Positions 8,255 through 16,323 of a stretch of 64,000 nucleotides of DNA are shown here, piece by piece. The notes beneath the pieces are model-generated. The model was not told the DNA's origin. It worked only from the letters and a program-made list of their open reading frames with translations, and made no database searches. Position 1 is the first letter of the stretch, and each line of letters begins with the position of its first letter. The DNA lies in the NCBI GenBank assembly GCA_040222455.1, contig JAVKDD010000003.1, forward strand, positions 1 through 64,000, written 5' to 3'. The translations under genes and the position numbers were made by a program. This stretch comes from RHLJ01 sp040222455. Lineage in GTDB: Bacteria; Bacteroidota; Rhodothermia; Balneolales; Balneolaceae.

Positions 8255-9064
8255 TCATATCACTTTGATTAGTGCATCATCCTTTTTTATTTCGTCAATA
8301 TAGTTTATTTGACTCATGCACCAATTGTAGACTCCTCTACTATTTAATTTTTTGCAAATAAAAAATGGTACTTGATAAGTCTTTCTTTCTACATTTTTTG
8401 TTGGGAGAAATACTATTTCATTGTTAAATCTATAAAATGAAAAAAAAACTGGATGATACTTTAATTTGTACGCATTAATCACACCTTTATAATCTTGATC
8501 TTCTTCAAGATTCCTTTTTATTGATTTTATCTCTTCAACAGTTGACTGAATTCTTTTTTTTAAACCCTCTGCATTATATTTATCATTGTCTTTTCCCCAT
8601 AAAGAACCCAAAGAAACAAGAAATGGATTATTTTCGTCCATTAAATAGATATTTATAATAGTACTTCTATCTTTCAGTTTTTCAGCTATAGTCCTACTAA
8701 GAGTATTAATTACTGTTGAACCATAGGTAAAATAGATATCAACTTCATTTGATTCCTCCAGTTTGTTTCTTAGGATGGTTTCATCCCACTCATCATAATA
8801 TTGTGTAAAACCAGAGTCAATTATTTGCCTACTAACACCAAGAACTTCTAGTTGTTTATTGAATTGCTCTCGAAAGGCCAAGAAGCCAATTAACACACTA
8901 GGTATTAGTCCAATTAAGATTCCATACCCTAAATCTTTAGAAAAGCTTTTCCAGTTTATATCCCAATCAGAGAAAGCGTTCGTTTCATTTACTCCAATTA
9001 ATATTAAGGATATGATAAATAATGCTATAATCCAGAATGCTGTCTTATACTTAAAATTTTCCAT
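8255..9064 (-). CDS. Two-TM membrane protein with unknown C-terminal domain
   Basis: Two hydrophobic segments (about residues 9-25 and 46-63) form an N-terminal hairpin. A soluble part of about 200 residues follows, with alternating strands and helices: VDIYFTYGSTVINTLS, an IYLMDENNP turn and HPVFFSFYRF near the end. The strand-Asp-x-x-Asn-Pro pattern recalls degenerate phospholipase-D-like or sensor folds in defence proteins, but no catalytic HKD is present and I do not assign a family. It sits six bases after the PAPS-reductase-like gene and one base before the exonuclease gene. A membrane-bound effector or anchor is an inference from position. Confidence 0.65.
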   Translation of the reverse strand: MENFKYKTAFWIIALFIISLILIGVNETNAFSDWDINWKSFSKDLGYGILIGLIPSVLIGFLAFREQFNKQLEVLGVSRQIIDSGFTQYYDEWDETILRNKLEESNEVDIYFTYGSTVINTLSRTIAEKLKDRSTIINIYLMDENNPFLVSLGSLWGKDNDKYNAEGLKKRIQSTVEEIKSIKRNLEEDQDYKGVINAYKLKYHPVFFSFYRFNNEIVFLPTKNVERKTYQVPFFICKKLNSRGVYNWCMSQINYIDEIKKDDALIKVI

Positions 9065-9070
9065 TTTTAC

Positions 9071-10270
9071 CTAAATAAAACAGACTGTACAACCAGCGTA
9101 ATCTTCGTCTTCTTTATCGAAGTAATCCCCTTTCTCCTCTTCCCCGAGCAAATTATTTAGAAGTGTTTTAGAGGTTTTTCCGTTTTTAGTCTGCTTTTTC
9201 TCTATATGTTTTAGTTTAATATCTTTAATTCGTTCTGGTTGTGTTAATTCATCTAAAGACTCGTTCTCAATCCATGTGAAGCCTTCTTTTTCGTACTTCT
9301 TAGCGGCCTCAAACTTTTCTCGGTTATTTTCATATAACCAGATCCACTCAATTTTCTGCTGGTAGAAACAAAAGAAACAACCTGAGCGAGTTCGTGAGTA
9401 TGTGCCTTTTTTGCCGTCTACCTCATATTCCATTTTCTTATAATACTCAGGCACACCTATAGATTCTTCAAGCATTTCAAATACTGTTTCCCGAACTACA
9501 ACTCTTTGCTGTTCTTTCTCAATATGTGATTTATCTAAAAGAGGAAAGTCTGACTCTTCTAATTGGGAAAGAGGAAAGTCTGTTTTTTTTAGAAAGTGAA
9601 ACACGGCTCTATTAAAGGCTGTTACATTCAGGTTAATTAATGCATCGACTTTTTTATTAAAATTGTGCTCAATTGAAATAGGTCGTTCTACCTCTTCTAA
9701 TATACGTGCAAGCTTTTCAGGTTTTACAATTCGCTCATAAATATCTTTTAACTGACCCGTATTGTGGTAATCTAAAACAAGATCTAAGACATCAAAAGAC
9801 CAGATATTTTTTTTGAAGGGGAAAATCGTTTGCACATTTTCTTTTGTAGAAACATAGGCCTCGCGATCTTCATCTCCACGTATTCCCACATAAGATATGG
9901 TGGGATCATCTCCAATATATTCTTCAAAAGGCTTTAGTTTTAGATCTTTAGTGCACCAGCGAGAATAAGTAGAGGGTAGAAATCCGCCATAATCTTTTAG
10001 CAGATAATCGAACGGGGAAAGCTCTTCACTTTCGTCAAAATTGGGCTTCGTCATTTTATCTGTATCAACAGCATGAAGTTTTGTTACCTCAATGCCAAGA
10101 TAAGCCTCTAAATTATCTATAAGTTCATAGGTCTCATCTAATTCTCGCCCGGTATCGCAACTATAGAAATCTAATTCGATCTCAGGAAAGTGTTCACTCA
10201 TATATAAACCTAGCGCAGCACTATCTTTACCGCCGCTAATACCTAATACATGTCGCACTTTTTTTCTCAT
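9071..10270 (-). CDS. DndC/BrxP-like PAPS reductase family enzyme
   Basis: The ATP-pyrophosphatase P-loop SGGKDS lies at residues 12-17. The sulfur-transfer and cluster motifs of the PAPS reductase family follow: RWCTKDLK with C106, and SGCFFC with C298 and C301. The extreme C-terminus carries another pair (C394, C397) in GCTVCFI. In Dnd systems DndC uses ATP and a 4Fe-4S cluster to activate DNA for sulfur insertion; BREX type 4 has a related protein, BrxP. Here it overlaps the big ATPase gene by 4 bases and follows DUF4007. No cysteine desulfurase is nearby, so sulfur would have to come from a housekeeping IscS/SufS. DNA modification is the inferred role. Confidence 0.85.
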   Translation of the reverse strand: MRKKVRHVLGISGGKDSAALGLYMSEHFPEIELDFYSCDTGRELDETYELIDNLEAYLGIEVTKLHAVDTDKMTKPNFDESEELSPFDYLLKDYGGFLPSTYSRWCTKDLKLKPFEEYIGDDPTISYVGIRGDEDREAYVSTKENVQTIFPFKKNIWSFDVLDLVLDYHNTGQLKDIYERIVKPEKLARILEEVERPISIEHNFNKKVDALINLNVTAFNRAVFHFLKKTDFPLSQLEESDFPLLDKSHIEKEQQRVVVRETVFEMLEESIGVPEYYKKMEYEVDGKKGTYSRTRSGCFFCFYQQKIEWIWLYENNREKFEAAKKYEKEGFTWIENESLDELTQPERIKDIKLKHIEKKQTKNGKTSKTLLNNLLGEEEKGDYFDKEDEDYAGCTVCFI

Positions 10271-13200
10271 TTATTTACGATATCCTCGATCAGTCTGAAC
10301 AGTATTGCTAAGTCTTTCTTTTTATTGCCCGTAAGCTGCTCTCTAATATTAGCAACTTTATCCTCATCTTCAAGCAATGATTTCTTAGATATCTTCAAGT
10401 TCTCTTTAACTGGTTTTCTTCCAAAAGGAGTAAGCTCTATTTTATAGGCTTCTTCTTTATCTTCATCGATCCTTTGTTTACTAATTTCGACAAGGCTTTC
10501 TAATTCTTGTAGACGTTCACTGAGGTTAAAAAAGAGCTTTTCTTCCTCACTATCTTTAAGTTTTGAAATAGGTTTATCAATCACTGCTAGGCCAATAGCG
10601 CTAATCCATTTTTCTCTATCAGAAAGCTTAGAAAGCAATCTACTCAAGAGCTTTTTTTGATAATCAGCAAGGCGGTACTCCTTAATACCGCTAAATTTTT
10701 TCTTAATGGTGGCGGTATATTTATTAAAAGCGGTGTCTGATTTTATATCAAGGCTTTTTAAAATATTGGTTTCAATCTTAGCTAATAATTGATTGTAGGA
10801 GCCTTCAATTTCTGAAATCCTAACATCTAAAATTTCAATAAAATCGGTAATAGCCTTTTTACTTTTTAGCTGATCTAAACTTGTATATCCTAAAGCTTGG
10901 GGAAAAGCCTCGAAAAAAGCTTCTTCTGGATCAGTAGCAGTTTTGATTGCATCTCTAAGTCTTCTTGCATCCGGTGATATTTTATCTGTTTTTCTTCCGT
11001 ATTCATTGAGGTCGTTATAAGTAAGAAGAAAAGGACGAATCGTTTCCACGAACACTTGGTTAGAGAACGTTGCGTCAACCGGAAGATTTTGGAATGTCCG
11101 ATATTTTTTAAACAATTCTCGCTTTTTATCATCAATTTCAAAGGCTTTGATCTCAAAAAGCTTAGGGCTACGAAATACTAGATTTAAGACGTCATATGTA
11201 AATTCAGGGATATATGCGCCTTCTTGGTAAAGAGCACAATCCCCACTTTTCATCAGTAAATAAAGTGGAATCCACAGCTCAATAAAACCAGACTTCAACC
11301 CAATAGGTGGTTTTTGTAACTCCGTTATTAAATCTGTTAAAGGTTTACGACCAGATTTGGTACTATCAAAAAATGATTCACAAACATCCCATAATGAAAA
11401 TAATTCACTGTCTTTATGTGGGGGATAAAAATCCCAAATTCCATTATCTTCTCTATGTAACCCTGTTTGTTGCAGCATGGATAAATAAATGGTCTTTTCA
11501 GCAGGAAAAGTGTCTTCATTAAAACCTAAGAATGGTTGAAATCTATTTTCCATTACCATTCTCAGCAATTCCTTTCTAGGTCTATAAACTGCAGGGCTTA
11601 CTTTGTGTTTATTAATAAGCTCATTTTTGTAAATAGGGGCTTTATTATATATAGTATCAATAATAGTAGATAGCTGACTATTGAAGCCTCTTTGCCCAGA
11701 TATTTTTATAGTTTCACCGTTATATATCCAGACGATTTCTTCTGAAGAACTGTAAATACTATTAATAATTAATTGATCAAGTTGTGCGATGTGTGAATTA
11801 CGCAACGCTCTCAATTCGTTCTCTGCAATTTTATCGCTTTCAATTTCTTTTAAAAGATGATCAATTTTATGGATCTCAAATATTTCAAGCTTTAACTTTT
11901 CTATATTTTTAAATAGTCCATAAAAAATGGGAGTTTCCTTCTCGTTTGAAGTCTTTAAAACGTCCTCTATTGTTGCTCCAAAAACTAAATTAATTATACC
12001 ATCGATAGGCTGCTCAATTCCTACATCAAGTGGAACCTCAGATAGAATAAATTCAAAAAACCTGGGTGTACCTGTTTTATAGAAAGCTTCCTTAGCTGAA
12101 ATGTAAGGGAAGGAAAAGTGTTGTTTTACATAAGGAACAACATCCTTTACTAGCTCCACCTTTTGTGAAGCATTCTGAAGCTCAAGTTCTATATCATAAT
12201 CAGTTCCTTCAAAAAGGATGTATTGATTTTTGAAGCTTCTAAAACGAATAATTTTTTTCTTTTCAAGATCTTCTAGTAATGAAGTAACATCTTCAACTCC
12301 TGAAACTTGAGAAAGATATGCTGTTAAAAATTGTGCATCTAGCTTTGCGCCAGAACCAGCAAAAATATTTAGAAGACCAATTACTTTTACGATTTCAACA
12401 TAGCTGTCTACCCGAGAATCAAAAGATGAAATAGTCTCGATTCTCTCAAGGGCGTTTTTTAAAGCGTTCCAATGTATATAATGAGGGTTATACTTGGAGG
12501 TTAGAAATGTATGAAAGTTGTAGATCAGGTAGTCATAAACTTCAGCTACACCATAGAAATTACCATCAGTAATATCAAAACTATTGATGCCGCGTTCATC
12601 ATCGCTGTGCAAAAAAGAAAAAAGTGAGCGCTCATTTTGGCCATAAGTTTGAAGCGCAAGTGCAAGAGTAGATGCTGAAATAGGATCTAAGGGGTACAAA
12701 GAACTTGCTAGTTCTTCATCTAATCTACTTTTCAATGGAAAGACTTGAGCTTCAGAGATTGTAGATACTAATCTTTTTATAGCTTTATTTGTAACGGCCT
12801 TGGAACTATTTTGTAAATGTTCAGAAGCAATAAATAGGAGCTGTTCTACGGGCTCGTTAAATGCAAGCTCCTTCAACCTGCCTTTAACTTTATCCCATTC
12901 TTTCCGTTGTTGTTGATCTAATCCAAAAGCGTAGGAGTCAAATGACTGATGAAGAGTATTAATTACAAATAGATTTTTGTCTTCCTCATTTGCAAATTCT
13001 GAAAGTTCCTGTATAAAATATAGTTCAGATTCAGGATTATTTTTAGCAGCATACTCCAAGTACTTACCGAATTCATCTAAGATAATAAACCAATAAGCTC
13101 CTTCTTTTTTATACTGCTCATGTCTTTTAGATATCTCTAAAAGAATTTCTTTATCTGTTGAGTCTTCTTTTAATCCAAAATAAATTGCCATATCCTTGAT

Positions 13201-13506
13201 CAATGATTCATGCCTACCTACAAGCATATCAAACTCAAATGATTGAGCAGATTTAAGCTCGCCATTGAGAGGCTCAAAAATATTTTGATCTTTTTGGAGA
13301 TTTCGTTTGAAGGCGACTAAAAAAGATGACTTTCCTGTACCATATGAACCGATTATGGAAAAGGAATGAATACCAGTATTGAAGTTTGATACAATTTGTT
13401 TGTAAATCTCCAAAGAGTTCGGTGTAACAACATAATTGAATTTCTTTTCTGAATCTCTTTGAATATTGACTGATGGGGAAAAAGTGTGCTTATTCTTATT
13501 AGTCAT
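10267..13506 (-). CDS. Large P-loop ATPase of the modification operon
   Basis: The first 160 residues hold a AAA-type core: Walker A GSYGTGKS at 53-60 and Walker B IILDEFGK at 142-148, followed by a sensor-like strand FVINTLHQS. The remaining ~900 residues are mostly helical with a basic/acidic C-terminus and no motif I recognise. The layout (short N-terminal ATPase, very long helical tail, LDEFGK) is like the BrxC-type ATPases of BREX loci, and BREX type 4 pairs such a protein with a PAPS reductase. It overlaps DUF4007 by 8 bases upstream and the PAPS-reductase gene by 4 bases downstream. Probable role: an ATP-driven scaffold or loader for DNA modification or sensing. Confidence 0.8.
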   Translation of the reverse strand: MTNKNKHTFSPSVNIQRDSEKKFNYVVTPNSLEIYKQIVSNFNTGIHSFSIIGSYGTGKSSFLVAFKRNLQKDQNIFEPLNGELKSAQSFEFDMLVGRHESLIKDMAIYFGLKEDSTDKEILLEISKRHEQYKKEGAYWFIILDEFGKYLEYAAKNNPESELYFIQELSEFANEEDKNLFVINTLHQSFDSYAFGLDQQQRKEWDKVKGRLKELAFNEPVEQLLFIASEHLQNSSKAVTNKAIKRLVSTISEAQVFPLKSRLDEELASSLYPLDPISASTLALALQTYGQNERSLFSFLHSDDERGINSFDITDGNFYGVAEVYDYLIYNFHTFLTSKYNPHYIHWNALKNALERIETISSFDSRVDSYVEIVKVIGLLNIFAGSGAKLDAQFLTAYLSQVSGVEDVTSLLEDLEKKKIIRFRSFKNQYILFEGTDYDIELELQNASQKVELVKDVVPYVKQHFSFPYISAKEAFYKTGTPRFFEFILSEVPLDVGIEQPIDGIINLVFGATIEDVLKTSNEKETPIFYGLFKNIEKLKLEIFEIHKIDHLLKEIESDKIAENELRALRNSHIAQLDQLIINSIYSSSEEIVWIYNGETIKISGQRGFNSQLSTIIDTIYNKAPIYKNELINKHKVSPAVYRPRKELLRMVMENRFQPFLGFNEDTFPAEKTIYLSMLQQTGLHREDNGIWDFYPPHKDSELFSLWDVCESFFDSTKSGRKPLTDLITELQKPPIGLKSGFIELWIPLYLLMKSGDCALYQEGAYIPEFTYDVLNLVFRSPKLFEIKAFEIDDKKRELFKKYRTFQNLPVDATFSNQVFVETIRPFLLTYNDLNEYGRKTDKISPDARRLRDAIKTATDPEEAFFEAFPQALGYTSLDQLKSKKAITDFIEILDVRISEIEGSYNQLLAKIETNILKSLDIKSDTAFNKYTATIKKKFSGIKEYRLADYQKKLLSRLLSKLSDREKWISAIGLAVIDKPISKLKDSEEEKLFFNLSERLQELESLVEISKQRIDEDKEEAYKIELTPFGRKPVKENLKISKKSLLEDEDKVANIREQLTGNKKKDLAILFRLIEDIVNK

Positions 13507-14365
13507 AATAAGCCTCTAACACTTTTGAGGGTTTTGGTTTTGAGTTAAACTGTAACTCTCTTATCCCTGCATCTTCTTTATAAACTATACCATCAAATTT
13601 CTCGGTAATTAGTTGAATGTGTTTCAGTAAGCTGTCAGCATCTAAACCAAATACCAAACCAGGACTGTTTTCGTCATTTAATAAATGGTTAAAAGAGATA
13701 GAAGATGATTTCTGATACCTAGGATTAACAAGTATAGAATAAAAAACTATTTCTGTAGGTAATGTTGCTCTAAATTCATTCTTGCATTCGTACCAATCTT
13801 TTCTATCTGTAATGGGTTTTATAAGATCTAGTTCAATGAGTAATGAAGAATAACTGTCTTCAATATCTTTTGAGTGTTCTTTTAGGTTTGGTCTGACATA
13901 ATTTTTTAAAAGAACACCAACATCAGTTTCGATAGTATTTTCTGAGTGTTTTTCTTCTCTATGTTTACATTCTGAAATTAGATAATTCATCAAGTGTTGT
14001 TTCGAAAACTCAATCCTTTGCTTTCTAAACTGATTAAAGAACAAGTGATAAATAGAGGCTTTATTTGTAGCCACTAATTTGTAGTGAAGAAGCCAAAGCG
14101 TTCCAACATCTTCTAAGTATGGATCTTTTCCAGTATCGTCAAAAAGAGTCCGAGCCAATTCTTGAGTTGAACCATCCTCATTCAACAAATTAAAAGCCTT
14201 CATCCAGAACTTGATTGAGGTAACCATATTTTTACCAACACCTAAATCAACAACAGCAAGTTCATCATTGAAATTTTTATCTGCCGAGGCAAACTCATAG
14301 CCTTTTTTTAGCCAAAGATTTCTACACTGAAATGATTCGTGACCTGAGAAGCTAAGTGTGCTCAT
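13499..14365 (-). CDS. DUF4007 family protein
   Basis: The start SFSGHESFQCRNLWLKKGYEF and the following LGVGKNMVTSIKFW segment are hallmarks of DUF4007. The protein is 288 residues, soluble, without signal peptide. Members commonly lie beside PAPS-reductase and P-loop ATPase genes in sulfur-based DNA modification loci; their molecular role is not known, though DNA recognition is plausible. It is the first gene of the five-gene minus operon and overlaps the ATPase gene by 8 bases. The ATG at 14365 directly precedes the conserved start, so the start is secure. Confidence 0.85.
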   Translation of the reverse strand: MSTLSFSGHESFQCRNLWLKKGYEFASADKNFNDELAVVDLGVGKNMVTSIKFWMKAFNLLNEDGSTQELARTLFDDTGKDPYLEDVGTLWLLHYKLVATNKASIYHLFFNQFRKQRIEFSKQHLMNYLISECKHREEKHSENTIETDVGVLLKNYVRPNLKEHSKDIEDSYSSLLIELDLIKPITDRKDWYECKNEFRATLPTEIVFYSILVNPRYQKSSSISFNHLLNDENSPGLVFGLDADSLLKHIQLITEKFDGIVYKEDAGIRELQFNSKPKPSKVLEAYYD

Positions 14366-14520
14366 GTATTAATTTTTCAAAGTTGAAGCTAATTCCAAGT
14401 ATTAATGAATATAGTTAAGTAGCACCTGGAATTCGAGTTATTTAGAAAAGAAGTTAAACAATTTGGGTGACATCATTATGTCACTAAAACTTAGATTTTT
14501 ATACCAGACAAATATTTTAA
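14366..14520. other. Upstream region of the DUF4007 operon
   Basis: AT-rich spacer that should contain the promoter of the minus-strand defence operon. CAACTTTG, read on the minus strand near 14380, is a one-mismatch match to TAnnTTTG. I do not see a convincing -33 partner, an integrase or a direct repeat. Confidence 0.4.
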
Positions 14521-14612
14521 TTAAACAACCTTCCCGATATTCATCGCTCTTCGATATAGTGGAGAGCTTCTCGGGCCTGTTCGAGCGGGGAAGCTTTGAA
14601 CTTTGAACTCAT
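14521..14612 (-). pseudogene. Remnant of a quinone-oxidoreductase C-terminus
   Basis: Read on the minus strand from 14612, the sequence encodes SPLEQAREALHYIEER, then a stop, then in another frame NIGKVV and a stop. This is the C-terminal signature of zinc-type/quinone oxidoreductases (LEEA...HRYIEERKNIGKIV), also seen in the intact gene at 15256. One base is missing between CGA and AAT, breaking the frame. Only the tail remains, and it is similar but not identical to the intact copy. It lies at the right border of the defence island and may mark a past insertion or deletion. Confidence 0.65.
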
Positions 14613-14648
14613 AGTACCAGCCTTTTTATATAATACCATATGAGTATA

Positions 14649-14690
14649 TAAAAAAACACTTGTGAATTGCTCGGAAAACACAAGTGTTTT
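14649..14690 (-). terminator. Intrinsic terminator after the HU-like gene
   Basis: On the minus strand a 12-base stem (AAAACACTTGTG / CACAAGTGTTTT) closes a 14-base loop and runs into further T residues. It lies about 35 bases after the HU-like stop at 14725. Confidence 0.8.
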
Positions 14691-14724
14691 GAATGAAAAA
14701 GACAGGTGTTTTTCAATAACCCGT

Positions 14725-15105
14725 CTAGGTTTTTTCATAGGACAGGTTGTTCAACATGCTTTTGAACTCTTTGCCGGGGGTAAAGATGATCCTGGCTTTT
14801 TTAATATTTGTGGACCCTACTTCATCAGCGGTATCGCTTGGGGTACTACTTAAGCTGATTCTGAAAGCGCCTAAATTACCCATCGTTACGGAATTTCCTT
14901 CACTTAAAATATCAGGGACAACATCAACGATCGCATATAATACCGCGCGGATATCGGCGCCACTTACCGTACTTATTTTTTCAATCCGTTTTGTTAGGTT
15001 ATCGATGTCTGCTTTACCCGTCATAAATGAAGAAGCATAAAACTTCTTTGGAGCAGAAGGATCGCGAGGGTTGGTTTTTTCGATAACATTATACTTTATG
15101 GCCAT
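14725..15105 (-). CDS. HU-related DNA-binding protein
   Basis: This 126-residue protein has the extended HU/IHF fold common in Bacteroidota (HU-HIG type). It starts MAIKYNVIEKTNPRDPSAPKKFYA, then has a helix pair, then VTMGNLGAFRIS at the base of the DNA-binding beta-arm and the closing strand KARIIFTPGKEFK. It should bind and bend DNA as an architectural protein. It is transcribed alone and ends in the clear terminator at 14649-14690. It lies between the dehydrogenase remnant and the intact oxidoreductase gene, on the outer side of the defence island, and I read it as a host gene. Confidence 0.85.
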   Translation of the reverse strand: MAIKYNVIEKTNPRDPSAPKKFYASSFMTGKADIDNLTKRIEKISTVSGADIRAVLYAIVDVVPDILSEGNSVTMGNLGAFRISLSSTPSDTADEVGSTNIKKARIIFTPGKEFKSMLNNLSYEKT

Positions 15106-15255
15106 AATTCACTTCATTTGTTTTGATTTATCCATCCTATTAATAATGGGTTATGAAGTATGACCAATAAGGGGTGGGTTCCTTACAAACAAAAAAAGCG
15201 AGAGGAGCTTAGATTAAAATAGCAGGTAATTATTTAGAGGATTTTTTAAATCCTT

Positions 15256-16287
15256 CTACCCGCCCATCACCAAAACAATCTTCCCAATATTCTTACGCTC
15301 TTCGATATAGCGGTGGGCGTCGCCGGCTTCTTCGAGCGTAAACGTTTTGTCTACATAGGGTCGAACCCAGCCATCTTCAACTCCTTGTAAAATAGCGTTC
15401 ATCCAGGAAGCGGCTTTTTCAGGTTCGTGCCAAAGATGACCGAGATTAACGCCATACACTCCCCGGTTTTTATCTAACAAAGAAAGGGGTTTAAAGGTGG
15501 GCATCGCCAGCACAGTTTTAATGAGCTCCAGTTTGGCGGCAAATCCTCCGGAGGAGTTTTTACTGGCTACCGAAATACCAAACATTCCCAGTCGACCAGT
15601 GGCACGGAGGGCTTTATAACTTTTCTTCCATTCTTTTCCGCCGAGCGGGTCGGTGATGAGCTCCACGCCCCGATTATCGGTAAGTTTCATGAGTTCTTCG
15701 AACCAATCTTTATTTCGGTAATCAATGGGGTGGTCAAGTCCACGTTTTTTCAAAAACTCGTGTTTTCGTTCACTTGCTGTTCCGAATGTTTTTGCACCAA
15801 TGTTTTTTGCGATATCCAACTGAGCTAAACCGACGCCTCCTCCGGCGTTATGAATTAGTACTGATTCTCCTTTTTTGAGTCCACCCATTGCTACAAGCAG
15901 CGCCCAGGCAGTTAAGTAGGTAACAGGAATGGAGGCTGCCTCAACAAATGTGAGTTTCGTCGGTTTTTCATATACCTGTTGCTCTTTCACCACTATTTGT
16001 TCGGCCTGACCTCTAAATCGGCATAGAGCAATGACTTCTTTACCGACCCAATTTTTATGAACAGCGTTGCCAACCGCTTTTACAATACCGGATGCTTCAT
16101 AACCCATCACACAGGGTGTTTTTGGTCCGTCGGGATACTGACCTTTCCGCGCGAGGATGTCGGCAAAGTTTAATCCGGTAGCCTTAACCTGAATGAGTAG
16201 CTCATCATCTTTTGGGGTAAGATCAGGAACTTCCTGAACTTCAAGCACATTATAACTGCCGGTTTTGGTGTTTACAAGTTGGCGCAT
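15256..16287 (-). CDS. Zinc-independent quinone oxidoreductase (MDR family)
   Basis: This is a medium-chain dehydrogenase/reductase of the quinone oxidoreductase (VAT-1-like) class. It has a GroES-like N-domain with the GYEASGIV block, a Rossmann domain with the NADPH loop VLIHNAGGGVGLAQ, and the C-terminal HRYIEERKNIGKIVL signature. The catalytic zinc ligands of alcohol dehydrogenases are absent. I prefer the Met at 16287 (MRQLVNTKTG), which gives the usual family start; an in-frame Met at 16323 adds 12 atypical residues. It likely reduces quinones or enones with NADPH. A broken relative of its 3' end lies at 14521-14612. Confidence 0.85.
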   Translation of the reverse strand: MRQLVNTKTGSYNVLEVQEVPDLTPKDDELLIQVKATGLNFADILARKGQYPDGPKTPCVMGYEASGIVKAVGNAVHKNWVGKEVIALCRFRGQAEQIVVKEQQVYEKPTKLTFVEAASIPVTYLTAWALLVAMGGLKKGESVLIHNAGGGVGLAQLDIAKNIGAKTFGTASERKHEFLKKRGLDHPIDYRNKDWFEELMKLTDNRGVELITDPLGGKEWKKSYKALRATGRLGMFGISVASKNSSGGFAAKLELIKTVLAMPTFKPLSLLDKNRGVYGVNLGHLWHEPEKAASWMNAILQGVEDGWVRPYVDKTFTLEEAGDAHRYIEERKNIGKIVLVMGG

Positions 16288-16323
16288 AGGGAATCTTATT
16301 TTGTTTGATTTTATTATAGCCAC

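Noticed and set aside
2541..14365. Canonical Dnd (DndABCDE) or BREX locus
   Set aside because: No cysteine desulfurase, DndB, DndE, PglZ, BrxL or methyltransferase gene is present in the window.
2233..14720. Prophage or integrative element with attachment sites
   Set aside because: No integrase, transposase, phage structural gene or flanking direct repeat could be found by eye; tRNA-Phe lies far away.
14541..14738. 65-residue frame reaching from the HU gene end into the oxidoreductase remnant
   Set aside because: Its first part is terminator sequence; only the tail has homology, as a broken gene fragment.
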